NCBI GenBank assembly: GCA_027924645.1
Contig: BSBN01000297.1
Span: 2,976,001 to 3,040,000, forward strand
Length of the DNA stretch: 64,000 nucleotides
Source of the DNA: Cunninghamia lanceolata
Lineage: Eukaryota > Streptophyta > Pinopsida > Cupressales > Cupressaceae
Direction: 5' to 3'
In this document: positions 46,556-57,894 of the stretch, piece after piece
Layout: the number at the start of each line of letters is the position of its first letter
Position numbering within the stretch: position 1 is the stretch's first letter
Notes under the pieces: generated by a model
What the model was told of the DNA's origin: nothing
What the model saw: only the letters and a program-made list of their open reading frames with translations
Database searches by the model: none
Translations under genes and position numbers: made by a program

Positions 46556-46834
46556 CAAATTAATGTTAAATTTTAGAAAACGGGAAGGAGAATAAATGAT
46601 TGGACTTTGTTGAAAAATATTTCATATCTTAGAAAATGTGAAGGAGGACAAATTAATATTAAATTTCAGAAAATGGAAAGGAGAACAAATGATTAGACTT
46701 TGTTGAAAAATGTTTCATATCTTAGAAAACGTGAAGGAGAACAAATTAATATTAAATTTCAGAAAATAGGAAGGAGAACAAATGATCGGACTTTGTTGAA
46801 AAATGTTCAATTAACTTAATCAACTATATTACCA
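46556..46834. repeat. 93-bp tandem repeat, about 2.8 copies
   Basis: The unit starts caaattaatattaaatttc and ends cttagaaaacgtgaaggaga. Copies begin at 46556, 46649 and 46742, exactly 93 bp apart, with few differences. Confidence 0.9.
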
Positions 46835-46979
46835 ATGCAACTGGTGTGATGTAGGAAATTTATTAATCTTAACCAGTAAACCCCTTGATCAAATTTAGTT
46901 TTAGTACAATAAACCCTACTCACACCCATGAGGCATTATGCTACCAGATTTTCCCAAAATTTAGGGTTTAGTTAGGTTA

Positions 46980-47253
46980 CTAAAGTATGACCTTATTAGC
47001 GACGATAACCGTGTCGCAATGGCCCCCTTGATGGCCATCTTGCAATTGGTATGCGCACGTGTATGTATTACCTCACTTTCAACTATTTTGTCTATGCCTT
47101 AAGTGTATGCCACTGAGCAAGTGTACGTGTGCGAGGGGGTTTCTAGGGAAGCGTGGGAAAAAAATTTGGCATTTCGTGTCATGACCACATGACAAATGTG
47201 GACATGACAAGTGTGATGTGTGTTGTGACCGCATGGGAAATGTGGGCATGACA
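46980..47253 (+). repeat. 3' end of 5' LTR (left limit uncertain)
   Basis: The sequence before the primer site ends gggcatgaca. It contains an imperfect internal repeat (tgaccacatgacaaatgtgg then tgaccgcatgggaaatgtgg). Without a second LTR the left edge cannot be fixed. Confidence 0.4.
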
Positions 47254-47255
47254 TT

Positions 47256-47268
47256 TGGTATCGGAGCC
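47256..47268 (+). promoter_or_regulatory. Primer-binding site
   Basis: TGGTATCGGAGCC differs at one base from the initiator-Met site TGGTATCAGAGCC. Confidence 0.8.
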
Positions 47269-47390
47269 CAAGTTTAAACACTGGGCATATTTGGGCACAT
47301 TATTTATTCCACAACTTTGATTAATTAGTGCCTACCTTGTTTTGTAGGATGCCTCCCTGATGTGTTCAACGAGCATGATTGTGTAACACT

Positions 47391-48870
47391 ATGTCTGTTG
47401 AGGTGCATAGTGAGTCCTCTGCAGAGGGACAGGCACCCGCAGTCATAGCAGATCTACTAATACCATAGGCACCACCAGTACTTGACATAGGTCCTCAAAT
47501 TTTACAGACATTGCAGGCCATGTTAGAGAGGCTACCGCCAACTATACCAGAGCCACGTGATGAGCCTCACGATGTTCCGTGAGAGGAGCCATGTGAGGAG
47601 CCGCGTGTTGAGTTGCGAGCTGAGCCACGTGTAGAGCCCCATGACGATCCATGAGAGGTGCCACATATGGAGCCTTTTGTAGAGATACCTGATACTAAGT
47701 GGAGGAGGTAGGGTCAGCATACTAAGCATGGAGTAGGAGTCCTCTGCGATACCAAAGATGAGATGAGACTATGAGGGTAGAGCAGATACATCATGGACCT
47801 TATGAGTATGGTGTGAATGAGCTGGTTATAGGACTTAGAGACAGAGGAGATCCCATCAGAGACCTACTTAGGCTTAATCCACCTACCTTCGCAAGAGCTA
47901 CAGAGGGAGCTGAGGCTGAGGCTTGGCTCATCAGTTTAGACAGGTGCTTCGTGTTGTGACCTTATGGGAGAAACACGAAAGCATGAGTGGCAACACACCT
48001 TTTGAGAGATGCAGCAGCTACCTAGTGGCACACTGAGCAGTGCAAGCGCTAGTTATCCTTAGATACACTCACATGGGACATATTCATAGAGTGCTTTAAT
48101 GCACATTACTTGTCAGATCATTATAGACAGCGCCAGATAGATGAGTTCCATGATTTACAGTAGAGAGGACTCACGGTTTCTCAATATGAGAGCCAATTTA
48201 TTGAGCTTTCTCCTTACACAAAGTATCTCCACGATGAGAAAATCCTAGTGCACAAATTCATTAGAGGTCTAAATCACAAGATAGCAGGACCAGTGCGTAT
48301 GGCAGACCCCTAGGCTATGAGTGAGGTTGTCGAAAAGGCTTACATTGCAGAGGAAATTCAGGGACGAGGGCAGAATTCACACCCGCAGTTTCAGGACCGT
48401 AATCACCAGCAACATAGAACTTTTGTAGGCCACAATCCACACCACAGAGAGGAGGATTTAATTCCTCATCATTACCTCCTAGGCCTCCATAGTAGCATCA
48501 GCAGAGGTCTAGACCCCAGCAGAGGGCTCAAGGAGGACAGAACTGTGGTTGGTAGCAGCAGGGCCCGCGTAGAGATCAGAGACAGCAGGGATCATTTGTG
48601 AGACCCGCGAGGTTTCAACAGTCTTATAGAGGTTCACAGGGGTCCACAGGATGGACTGGATAGCAGCAGTCGTGTAGGATTCAGTCAGGACAGCTACAGG
48701 CTAGGGGCTCATGTTATGTTTGTGGTGGGGTAGGGCATTTGGCCAGAGAGTGTCCATAGGGATTTATAGCAGGGGGACAGCCCTGTTCAGGAGGATCTGA
48801 GCAAACTGTAGGAAACGTGGGCAAGTCCCACCGCATGTTTGCAGCGGTTGACAACCACCAGGCTAACTTC
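47391..48870 (+). pseudogene. Gypsy Gag
   Basis: From ATG 47391 the frame gives an N-terminal part with recurring EP(R/H) units (about 47545-47680: EPRDEPHDVP, then EEPCEEPRVELRAEPRVEP). After a shift near 47750 it enters the Retrotrans_gag domain: FARATEGAEAEAWLISLDR, FIECFNAHYLSDHYRQRQID, LTVSQYESQFIELSPY and IRGLNHKIAGPVRM. A basic Gln/Arg-rich tail and a complete CX2CX4HX4C zinc knuckle at 48712-48753 follow. There are numerous TAG/TGA stops and at least two frame changes. It would form particles and package RNA. Confidence 0.88.
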
Positions 48871-48889
48871 TAGGCCTCAGTTATTGAGA

Positions 48890-49545
48890 CAACAGGTATG
48901 ATTGGGGATTTCCCCATCTCTATTCTTTTTGACTCTGGAGCTACCGATTCCTTTCTGTCTACATCATTAGTGGAACGTTGTAGGCTGGTGGCTTCTAGGC
49001 AAGACATTAGGTGGGAGGTTGAGTTGGCCTCTGAGGCTAGGATGTCAGTAGATACCTTGGTTAGAGATTGCGAGATCTCCTTAGGTTCCTTCACTACATC
49101 ATGTGACTTTAGGGTTATGCCATTAGAATCCTACGGTGTAGTTTTGGGTATGGACTGGCTTGCGGCTCATAGAGCCAAGCTCGATTGTCACCAGAGGATG
49201 ATTAGCTGCTTAGATGATCATGGCTCACCGGTTGAGTTAGTGGGCATACAGAAGCCTGTGGCAGTACGTATGACATCTGCTCAGCAGCTTAAGTGTTGCA
49301 TGCGGAAAGGGTGTCAGTTGTTTGCTATCACGGTTAGTGATAGATCAGAGGATGAGCCTGAGGCTTCATTGGATGATCACCCTATCCTGAGAGATTTTGC
49401 CGATGTGTTTCTGTTGGAATTACCAGGTATGCCTCCATGCAGAGAGGTTGATTTCCACATCAATCTAGTGCTAGGTGCCGAGCCAATGTCTCGTGCACCC
49501 TACAGGATGACTACACATGAGCTTACAGAGCTCAAACTATAGTTA
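48890..49545 (+). pseudogene. Gypsy aspartic protease and linker
   Basis: This is one open stretch of about 215 codons. ILFDSGATDSFLS carries the catalytic DSGA (Asp at 48931), and GVVLGMDWLAAHRAKLDC is the C-terminal signature of RVP_2-type proteases. The tail ILRDFADVFLLELPGMPPCR and EVDFHINLVLGAEPMSRAPY is the standard lead-in to RT (FPDVFPEELPGLPP, VEFxIDLxPGTxPIS). It ends at a TAG at about 49540. This is the longest uninterrupted pol piece of the element. Confidence 0.94.
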
Positions 49546-50235
49546 GAAGAGTTATTGGAGAAGGGGCACATCTAACCTAGTGTTTCACCATGGGGCGCAC
49601 CGATTATCTTTGTGAAGAAGAAGGATGGGTCTCTTCGATTATGCATGGACTATAGGCAGTTGAACAAGGTGATGGTAAAGAACCGTTATCCTCTGCCTAG
49701 GATTGATGACCTCTTTGATCAGATGCAAGGAGCCAGAGTGTTCTCAAAAATTGATCTAAAATCTGGGTATCACCAATTGCACATCACAGAGGCAGATATT
49801 CACAAGACTACTTTTCGAACCGGATATGGTCATTACGAGTTCACAGTGGTACCCTTCGGTTTGACGAACACCCCTGCAGTGTTCATGAGCCTCATGAACA
49901 AGGTGTTCCGCACTTACTTGGATCAGTTTGTGATCATTTCCCTCGATGATATTTTGATCTATTCACAGACCAAGGAGGAGCATGTGGACCATCTACATCA
50001 GGTTTTGCAATGCTTACGAGAGCAGCAACTTTCTTGCAACCTGGCGAAGTGTGCCTTCTTCAGGACAGAGGTGCAGTATTTGGGACACATCTTATCAAGT
50101 GATGGCATCTCCGTAGATCCATCAAAGATCAGAGTGATTCAGGACTAGCCAGCACCCACTAGTGTGACAGAGGTCAGGAGCTTTATGGGATTAGCCGATT
50201 ATTACTGTAGATTCATTAAGGGCTTTCCAGATTAG
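49546..50235 (+). pseudogene. Gypsy reverse transcriptase
   Basis: The frame reads through TAG and TAA codons to [33 protein letters not shown] (catalytic Asp), [27 protein letters not shown] and the active site SLDD at 49939-49950; the first position is Ser where F/Y is usual. [20 protein letters not shown] follows, then a TAG at about 50146. A shift lies near 50233. It would copy element RNA. Both catalytic aspartates of the xxDD box are present. Confidence 0.94.
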
Positions 50236-50239
50236 TGCA

Positions 50240-50740
50240 TCCGACCACTTCTGTTCAATGCAAAGGGAAGAGTTTCACTTGGACCAAGCAGTGTGAGAGG
50301 GCCTTTGGGGTCCTTAAGGAGCGTCTTACCAGTGCTTCCACATTAGTGGTTCCAGATCCTACAGAGGATTTTTTTATATGCTCAGATGCATCACTAGAGG
50401 GTTTGGGAGTCGTGCTTATGTAGGGTGGTAGAGTAATTACATACAAATCGCATAATCTCAAGACACATGAGCTAAACTACCCTACTTACGATTTAGAGCT
50501 CGTAGTAGTCATTCATGCTCTTATTCGTTGGAGACACTTCCTTTTAGGTTGATGCTTTGAGCTCCATTCAGATCATCATAGCTTGCAGTATATTTTCACA
50601 TAGCCAAATTTAAATGCCCATCAGCAGCGTTGGATGGAGTTCTTGTGCGAGTATGACTTTGATGTCCACTACATCAAAGGGAAGGAGAACGTGGTCACTG
50701 ACACTTTGAGTCGAAGGTGCCACGAGATCCTGACCTTGAC
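50240..50740 (+). pseudogene. Gypsy RNase H
   Basis: FTWTKQCERAFGVLKERLT then DFFICSDASLEGLGVVLM (first catalytic Asp), a stop, LKTHELNYPTYDLELVVVIH (Glu) with the following Trp-Arg-His region, SDHHSLQYIF, and YIKGKENVVTDTLSRR at the end. Stops lie near 50420, 50550 and 50600. Confidence 0.9.
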
Positions 50741-50789
50741 ATTGAGGGTGGACTTGAGAGAGCGTATCTTATAGCATCTACTTGAGGAT

Positions 50790-51590
50790 GAGTGGTTTCT
50801 TGAGGTGCAGCAGGAAATTCAGAAACAGAGGACCCTTAAGGGTAGATTCACAGGATATTCCCTTAAGCCTGATGGTTTGCTTAGACATCGGCAGCGCATC
50901 TATGTACCCCATGCAGGTGATCTATGTGCAGTGATCCTTTCAGGGGCTCATAGAGCACCTTATACAACACACCTAGGGATGAAGAAAATGCATGCTGATT
51001 TGTGATAGTTATACCATTGGGCCAGTATGAGATGATACACTACAGAATATGTTGCTCATTGCCTTGAGTGTCAGAGGGTCAAGGCCGAGCATCAGCATCC
51101 AGCAGGACTGTTGTACCCTCACAATATACCTAAGTGGAAATGGGACACCATTTCCATGGATTTTATTGTTGGTCTACTTATGTCATCACATCGCCATGAT
51201 GCCATCATGGTGATGGTTGACAAGTTGACCAATGTGGCACATTTCTCACTTGTATGCTCGACGTACAATGCACCATCTGTGGTGAGAGTATTCTTAGATC
51301 ATATTGTTAGACTACATGGAGTACCTTGTTGTATCATTTCTGATAGAGACTCAGTTTTCACTTCATCTTTTTGGAGAGTCTTATAGCAGGCGTTGGGCAC
51401 TCAGCTCAACTTCAGTTCAGCTTACCATCCGGAGACTGACGGATAGATAGAGAGAGTTAATCAGGTGTTGGAGGACATGCTTCGTATGTATGTTATGGAC
51501 CAACAGTCTAGATGGGAGGAGTATTAATATCTGGTCGAGTTTTCCTACAATAATGGGCATCACAGCTCGTTGGGTATTTCCTGATTTTAG
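50790..51590 (+). pseudogene. Gypsy integrase, truncated
   Basis: The H2C2 zinc domain (GAHRAPYTTHLGMKKMHADL and CLECQRVKAEHQ) is followed by ISMDFIVGLLMSSHRHDAI (first Asp), IISDRDSVFTSSFW (second Asp) and a TDG...ERVNQVLEDMLR block with the glutamate, read through a TAG. All three DDE residues are present. The sequence then reaches VEFSYNNGHHSSLGIS and stops being homologous near 51590. Several stops inactivate it. Confidence 0.93.
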
Positions 51591-52327
51591 AGAGCATATA
51601 GACTTAGGAAAAATTTAATATTTGTTTAAAAAAATACTCTCTTGTCATTGATTTATTCAACAAATATTTGCATCTAGATTTAGGAAAAATTTAATATTTG
51701 TTTAACTTTAAAAAATACTCTCTTGTCATTGGTTTATTTTGGATAGAATAATTACTAGATAATAAAAACTCATTGGTCAGTCTACCACTCCCTTTCCATA
51801 AGCCAATATTATGCTCCTTGCGAATTAGATTAAAGAAAAATATGTTTTCAAATATGTTTTGTTATAATATTTGCATCTATACAATAGCAATAGCTAAATA
51901 TTTTTTAAATAGAAAAACTATTTCAGTTCTCATTGGTTGCAAAAAGAATTATTAATAACTAGTTAGAAGAGGCCTCCACTATAGTTTATGAGAAATGTGG
52001 GGATCCTAAACAAAACTCTTAAATTAAAGTGTATTAGTTTTTGGTTTCTTCACCTAGGCCAAACTCCTCTTTGTCACTATGTTATTGGAACTTTCTAGAT
52101 ATATTTTTAAAATATAAGGATCTTGTTTGTAATATTGTATTGGACATCTAGCCTAAACAAGAATTTATAAATAATATAAAAAAAAAGTTAAAACTATGCA
52201 ATTTTTTCGAAAAAAAATGTAGATGCCTTTGTTTTCTCAATATATAAACTAAAATATGTATTTTTTTGTCAAAGAGCCCTTGGTTTGTTAAATTTTTTAT
52301 TTTAAATACTAATAGAACAATATAATT

Positions 52328-52387
<60 letters not shown>

Positions 52388-53070
52388 TTATTGATTATAC
52401 AAATAAATGGAACCATCATTATAATGTATTTATATTTATGTTATACTATAGTAAAATGAAATATTGATACATATTTGTGTATAAGTATTAAATATTAATA
52501 TGTTTTAGTGATCTAAATATTAATATATTATATTGTGTAATATTCATATTAATATGATTATTTCAAATATCTATAGAATAATATAATTAATACTATTTTT
52601 ATAATAAAATTTATTGAAACATAGTAAAATGAAATATTGATATATATTGGTGTAAATATATATTCAATATTAATATATTATAGCCATTTAAATATTAATT
52701 TATTTTATTGTGTAATATTATTTTATTTTATGTAAATGAGATCTATGAAAGACATAATCCTTTTAGGGTAAATATTATTTACCACGTCGCTATACTACTC
52801 ACCCACTTTATTTTGATTCAAGTGAACACACCCAGTAATTTGGTTGTTAAACAAGCAATATTTTTTTTAATGTTAAACAAATAATATTGTTTTTTTTAAG
52901 TCTATGCAAATATTATAACAAAAATTGTAATATTATACTAGTATACCTATATTTAAAAAATATTTTTTGAAATAATATATATATATAATACATGCCCATA
53001 TTACACTTTTTTATTAGAGAAATTGATTAAAAGGACCTATATCTTTTTATATATATAAAATTATGTTGAT
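51591..53070. other. AT-rich DNA with short tandem and (AT)n run
   Basis: A ~76-bp unit (agacttaggaaaaatttaat...) is repeated twice at 51600-51735. An (AT)n run of about 26 units lies at 52332-52383. The rest is AT-rich without coding signal. Confidence 0.75.
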
Positions 53071-53418
53071 ATCAATCATTCTTCACAATTTTACATTATT
53101 TTTAAAAATTATTTGATATTTATTTTTAATTATTATTAATTTTTTATATTATTTTATTTTGTAATATTTTTTAATTCATATTTATTATTAACCTAATAAA
53201 ATATTCTAACCCTATTTTAATTGTAACCCTAGCCCTAATTTAAAATCAATCATTCTTCACAATTTTACATTATTTTTAAAAATTATTTGATATTTATTTT
53301 TAATTATTATAAATTTTTTATATTATTTTATTTTGTAATAATTTTTTATTTATATTTATTATTAACCTAATAAAATATTCTAACCCTATTTTAATTGTAA
53401 CCCTAGCCCTAATTTAAA
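53071..53418. repeat. 174-bp tandem duplication
   Basis: Two near-identical copies, 53071-53244 and 53245-53418, starting atcaatcattcttcacaatt and ending ccctagccctaatttaaa. The copies end in CCCTAA-like words, so they merge into the array that follows. Confidence 0.92.
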
Positions 53419-53915
53419 TTTTAAGATAAATTCTATTGGTAACCATAATTCTAATTTCAAATCTAATTCTTAGCCTAATACTAACCCTAACTCTATCCCT
53501 AATTCTTATCCTAACCCTAACACTAACTTTCAAATCTAATTCTTACCCTAACACTAACCCTAACTCTATCCCTAATTCTTATCCTAACCCTAATACTAAC
53601 CTTAACCATAACACAAATTATAACCATAATCGTAACCCTAGTTATAACCCTAACCATAATTCTAATATTTATTTTAATCCTAATTTTAATCCTAACTATA
53701 ACTCTAATTATAACCATTACCCTAATTATAACTTTCATGCTAACCATAAACATTATTCTAACACTAACCATAATTCTAACTGTAACCCTACTCCTAGTTC
53801 TAACCCTAACCCTAATTCTAACCCTAACCCTAACCCTATTTCTAACCCTGGCCCTATTATTGCTTCTAATTCTAAGCCTCACCCTAACCCTAACCCTAAT
53901 TCTTTATTTTAGATT
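53419..53915. repeat. Degenerate telomere-like hexamer array A
   Basis: About 500 bp of AACCCTAA-like words with a 6-bp period, the commonest variants being ccctaa, attcta and accata. Because 6 is a multiple of 3, long frames stay open on both strands with Asn-Pro or Arg-Val dipeptide periodicity; these are not genes. Confidence 0.92.
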
Positions 53916-54481
53916 AGATTTGAATATGAGAAAGTAATTTAGATGGCCTCCACAAGTATGAAAATTAATCTTTTTTTATTTAAAATCAAATTTAAATATT
54001 ATTATTTATTGTTATAGGTACCTTCAATTTTAAAACAACAATAATAAATAATATATAATATTGCATTATATATTGTATTAAATAATAATAGTATTAATGT
54101 AATATTAATTATTATAAACCCTAACTATTTTAAATCATAATTATTATAAACCTTAATTATTTTAAATCATAATTATTTTATAATAATGTAAAAATAATTA
54201 GGGCTATAATAATTATTATGATAAGAAGTTATTAATACTAAATACCCCATTCTCTTTATTAATTTAACTCTTATTTTATATTTTCTTAGTGTTGTTATCT
54301 TAGCTAATATATGTAAAGTTAGATGTTGTTTTATCATGGTTTGATTAATTTACTTTAGATATTTATGTAAGGTGCTTTCATTTCCTTACAATTAGTAATG
54401 ATTATAATTCAAAAGAAATTTTGAAATACTATGTTGAGGGTTTTGAGCCTTATAAAACAATGGTAAGTGTAATGTTATAGG
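53916..54481. other. AT-rich spacer between hexamer arrays
   Basis: Contains short repeats of tattataaaccctaa / ttttaaatcataattat. No coding signal. Confidence 0.7.
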
Positions 54482-55463
54482 AACCCTAATCCTAACTCTA
54501 ACCCTAACCCTAACCCTAACCCTAACCCTAACCCTAATTTTAATCATAAATCTGATTCTACCCTACTATAACCCTAATTTTAAATTTAACAATGACCCTA
54601 ATTCTAACCCTTACCTTTATCCTAATTCTAACTATGATTTTAACCCTAACCCTAACCCAAATTATAACTCTATCCCTAACCCTAACCCTAATTGTAACTC
54701 TAATGCTTATCCTAACTCTAATTCTTACCCTAATTCTAACAGTAAACCACCTTAATTCTAACCCTAATCTTAACTCTAACCCTAACCCTAATCCCTAATT
54801 CTAATCATAACCTTGATTCTACCCTAACTATAACTCTAACTTTAAATCTAACAATAATCCTAATTCTAACTCTTACCCTAATCCTAATTCTAACTACAAT
54901 TTAACTCTAACCTTAACTTGAATTCTAACCCTAACTCTAGCCCTAACCCAAACCCTAACCCTAATTGTAACTCTAATGCTTACCTTAATTTAATAACCCT
55001 AATTCTAACTCTAACCCTAACCTGATTCTAACATTAACCCTAATTGTAACCCTAACCCTAACCACATTGATAATTGTAATCCTAACTCTAATTCTAAACC
55101 TAACCCTAATCCTAATTTTAACCCTAACCCTTATTATAACCTTAAAAATAACTCTAATTTTAACTCTAACCCTAACCCTAACCCTAAGCCTAACTATAAT
55201 TCAAACCCTAACCCTAAGCCTAACTATAATTCAAACCCTAATTAAACTCTAACCCTATCTCTAATTTGAACCCTAACCCTAACTGTAACTTTAATTATTA
55301 ACATAATTCTAATAGTAACCCACCTTAATTTTAACCCTAATTCTAATAGGAATCCTAATCCTAACTCTTACCCTAACCCTAACTCTAATCATAACCTTGA
55401 TTGTACTCTGACTATAACCCTAATTTTAAGTCTAACAATAATCCTAATTCTAACCCTTACCTA
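54482..55463. repeat. Telomere-like hexamer array B
   Basis: It includes a nearly perfect run of (CCCTAA) units at about 54499-54536 and long degenerate stretches on either side. The unit is the 6-bp TTAGGG type, not the 7-bp TTTAGGG usual in plants. It ends where the LINE poly-T begins. Confidence 0.93.
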
Positions 55464-56208
55464 TTTTTTTTTTAAAAAAAGGGGTAAAAACTTTATTGAA
55501 ATCAAGAAATTGACAGTACATAGGGATCAGGGAACCCGAAGCCCACTTAGCCAAACAGTCAGCAACCCTATTCCAATCACGTGGAATGTGGGCGAACATC
55601 ACCACTTCCAACATAGAGCACATTTGCAAAATCTATCGAACCACCAAAGCAAGCTGCCAATTAACCTTAGCCATCTTTTGCTCGTGCAACAGATTAACAA
55701 TAATTTGTGAGTTAGATTCATAGATAATCCTACGCCAACCCAAAGCACAAGCATGCTCAATAGCCCAAAGAATCGTCAACACCTCCATTAAGTTGTTAGA
55801 ATGCTTCCCTTTATGAATAGAGAAAAAGAAAATAACCGAGCCAGAATAGTCTCTTCCAACTCCATCAATCCCAGCAAGCCCAAGATTACCCCTAGAGGAA
55901 CCATCCATATTGATTTTCAAAATATCCACCAGAGGAGGCAACCATCTTCCAACCCTTTGAACCTTCTTTTTAGCCCACCTACCTCCTCTAACACAAGCAG
56001 AGACAAAATTCAACCCCTGTAAGTCCAATCTATTCACAATCTCATCATCACTCCTTTCCAAAGGATAAGTCACTTCACATTTGGCTTCCACCGTCTCTTG
56101 GATCATACCAATAATTATGTGCCAAACCTATAGAACCATCAGCCTATCCCCATGAAAAATCCTAATATTCCATTCCAACCAAATTTTCCAAAGGATGAAA
56201 GTAGGACC
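55464..56208 (-). pseudogene. LINE 3' end with RNase H domain
   Basis: On the minus strand the coding region begins within FILWKIWLEWNIRIFHGD (near 56200), a segment typical of the end of plant LINE RT ORFs. After a TAG it continues into 55633-56106: PPLVDILKINMDGSSRGNLG (first catalytic Asp of RNase H), NNLMEVLTILWAIEHACALG (Glu) and IIYESNSQIIVNLL, where Asn replaces the usual Asp of TDS. A poly-A tail (plus-strand T run 55464-55473) closes the element right against the telomere-like array. LINEs move by target-primed reverse transcription. The 5' part is absent, through 5' truncation or because the next LTR element interrupts it. Confidence 0.88.
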
Positions 56209-57816
56209 TGTTATCAGAAAATGTGAACAATAATACTAAACAACTAATTATCCAATAACTCAATGGAAATTGATGTAAACACAAGCAAACAAAGAGTATA
56301 CCTTCGAAGACCATTTTACCTCTATGCTTCTATTTTTCGCCTATCTCTTCTTGATCTTGATGGTAATGGAGCTCTCAGAAGTGTGTACTTCCTTGTTGTT
56401 GAAGATCACAAGAGTAGAACGGTTGTGATATGGTGATGAGTGTTAGGTAGTACCCATGATAATAAACCTTTTTACCTCTCTTTTTCTTCCTTCTTATTCT
56501 ATTGTCCTGATGATTGCACCAAAGTAGATTGACAAGATTTGTTCTAATTATGTTAATGAGAGATGAATTACCTAAAATCATGATTTTTGATTGAAGGACT
56601 AATGTGCATTAAATTAATGGAAATATGTACAAATTCTCTCTTTTTGAATCTATAGGTGCAAGTGTTCGGGCAAAGACAATTTGAGCATCTCCGGAGGTGG
56701 TCCTAATAATCTCTAGAGCTGACATAAGGATACCACACCAGTCTCCAATGTTTTCCAATATGATTGGAGAGATTTTGAGATAAAGGGGTGAATCATCTCT
56801 GGAGCGATACTAAAGTCATAAGCATATCTCTGAAGCTAGATAGAAAGTCATGAGCATATCTCTGGAGCTACAGACAGAAGTACACACCTTTGGAACCTCC
56901 TTAACACAAATGTTGATTTCCAGGGCCGCTACCAGTCAACACTTCCAATGGTAATTGCGGTGCTCCAGATATTACTCAATCAGCACCTGAGTAATCGAAT
57001 GAAGACCCTAGTTAACTGCTAGAAGTTTTATTTTTCTTTTTTTATTTTGCATGAGTTCTTGACAAACTGATTAAGTACCTATATTTTAGGGCCTCGCTGC
57101 CCAATTGTATTTGAAACTAAGACTCAGATTTAGTGGGACTGTTGTTCCATTAAAATCTATTTCAATTGCATGATTTTACTCTACAGTTAAACAATTGATA
57201 GAATAAGAGATTGATGCTATCTCATAGATAAACTAGTAGTTAGAATAAGTGATATCTCATCGCTGGATTTGATATAAATATATAAGGTAGAAGCAAAAGT
57301 AGATATGAATAAATTATTATTATTGTAATCTCATTTTTGATATAGATACTTTTTGAATACAAAAAGGATACTGATGGGATTGGACTGAAAGAGACTTGTG
57401 ATATTATATTCTTGTGTCGATTTATTGCCTTAGTCTTCAGTCTTGAAGGTAAGGAGCAAGGGCCCACTCCCACCACCAAGGCAGAAGGCTAGTATTGTTT
57501 GTTTGTTATTCTGTTTCAAATTTTGTTTAGAAAGATAGTTCATGTTTTCTCATAGATAAATGTATGTTTCAATTGTATGGATTAGTATAGATCTACATTA
57601 GCAATTCATTGTTTCAGCTTTGTTTCTAGCATTCCTACAATTTATTTCCATAGCAGATAGATCGGTAGCATTAGTTTCCTCAATCAGTAGAGATCATTAG
57701 AGTTAGTTAAATAAACTGGCAACTATGGGATTCCTAATTGTAGATAGCCAAGGACACAGTCCTGGATTTGACACATCAAAATATGGTTAAATGTCAAGGA
57801 CCAATGACCCTTGTCA
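56209..57816 (+). repeat. 5' LTR of Athila/Tat-like element
   Basis: Left limit inferred from TGTTATCAG at 56209, where LINE homology stops; right limit from the tRNA-Asp-like primer site just after cccttgtca. That gives about 1.6 kb. The second LTR is beyond the window, so the left edge is unverified. Confidence 0.55.
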
Positions 57817-57820
57817 TTTT

Positions 57821-57838
57821 TGGCACCATTATCGGGGA
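57821..57838 (+). promoter_or_regulatory. Primer-binding site, tRNA-Asp type
   Basis: TGGCACCATTATCGGGGA corresponds to the TGGCGCCGTTGCCGGGGA primer site common in Athila-type elements, with three transitions. Confidence 0.85.
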
Positions 57839-57894
57839 ACTTAGTGTTAATTAGGAAAACTTAAGTAAACAAATTTAGGATAGATTGAATCTAT

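Larger units (their letters stand above)
46980..51590 (+). mobile_element. Ty3/gypsy element (Del/Tekay-like), 3'-truncated
   Basis: A primer site resembling the initiator-Met site at 47256 follows an LTR-like segment. Gag, protease, RT, RNase H and integrase follow in gypsy order. The sequence stops being recognisable near 51590, inside the integrase C-terminal region, so the end of integrase, any chromodomain and the 3' LTR are missing. Many TAG/TGA codons and a few shifts inactivate it. RT motifs such as [20 protein letters not shown] and the long protease-RT linker fit the Del/Tekay group of chromoviruses (family knowledge). Confidence 0.88.

Noticed and set aside
53436..53912. Long open frames on both strands in the telomere-like array
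   Set aside because: The 6-bp repeat keeps frames open by periodicity (alternating Asn-Pro or Arg-Val); low-complexity, not a gene.
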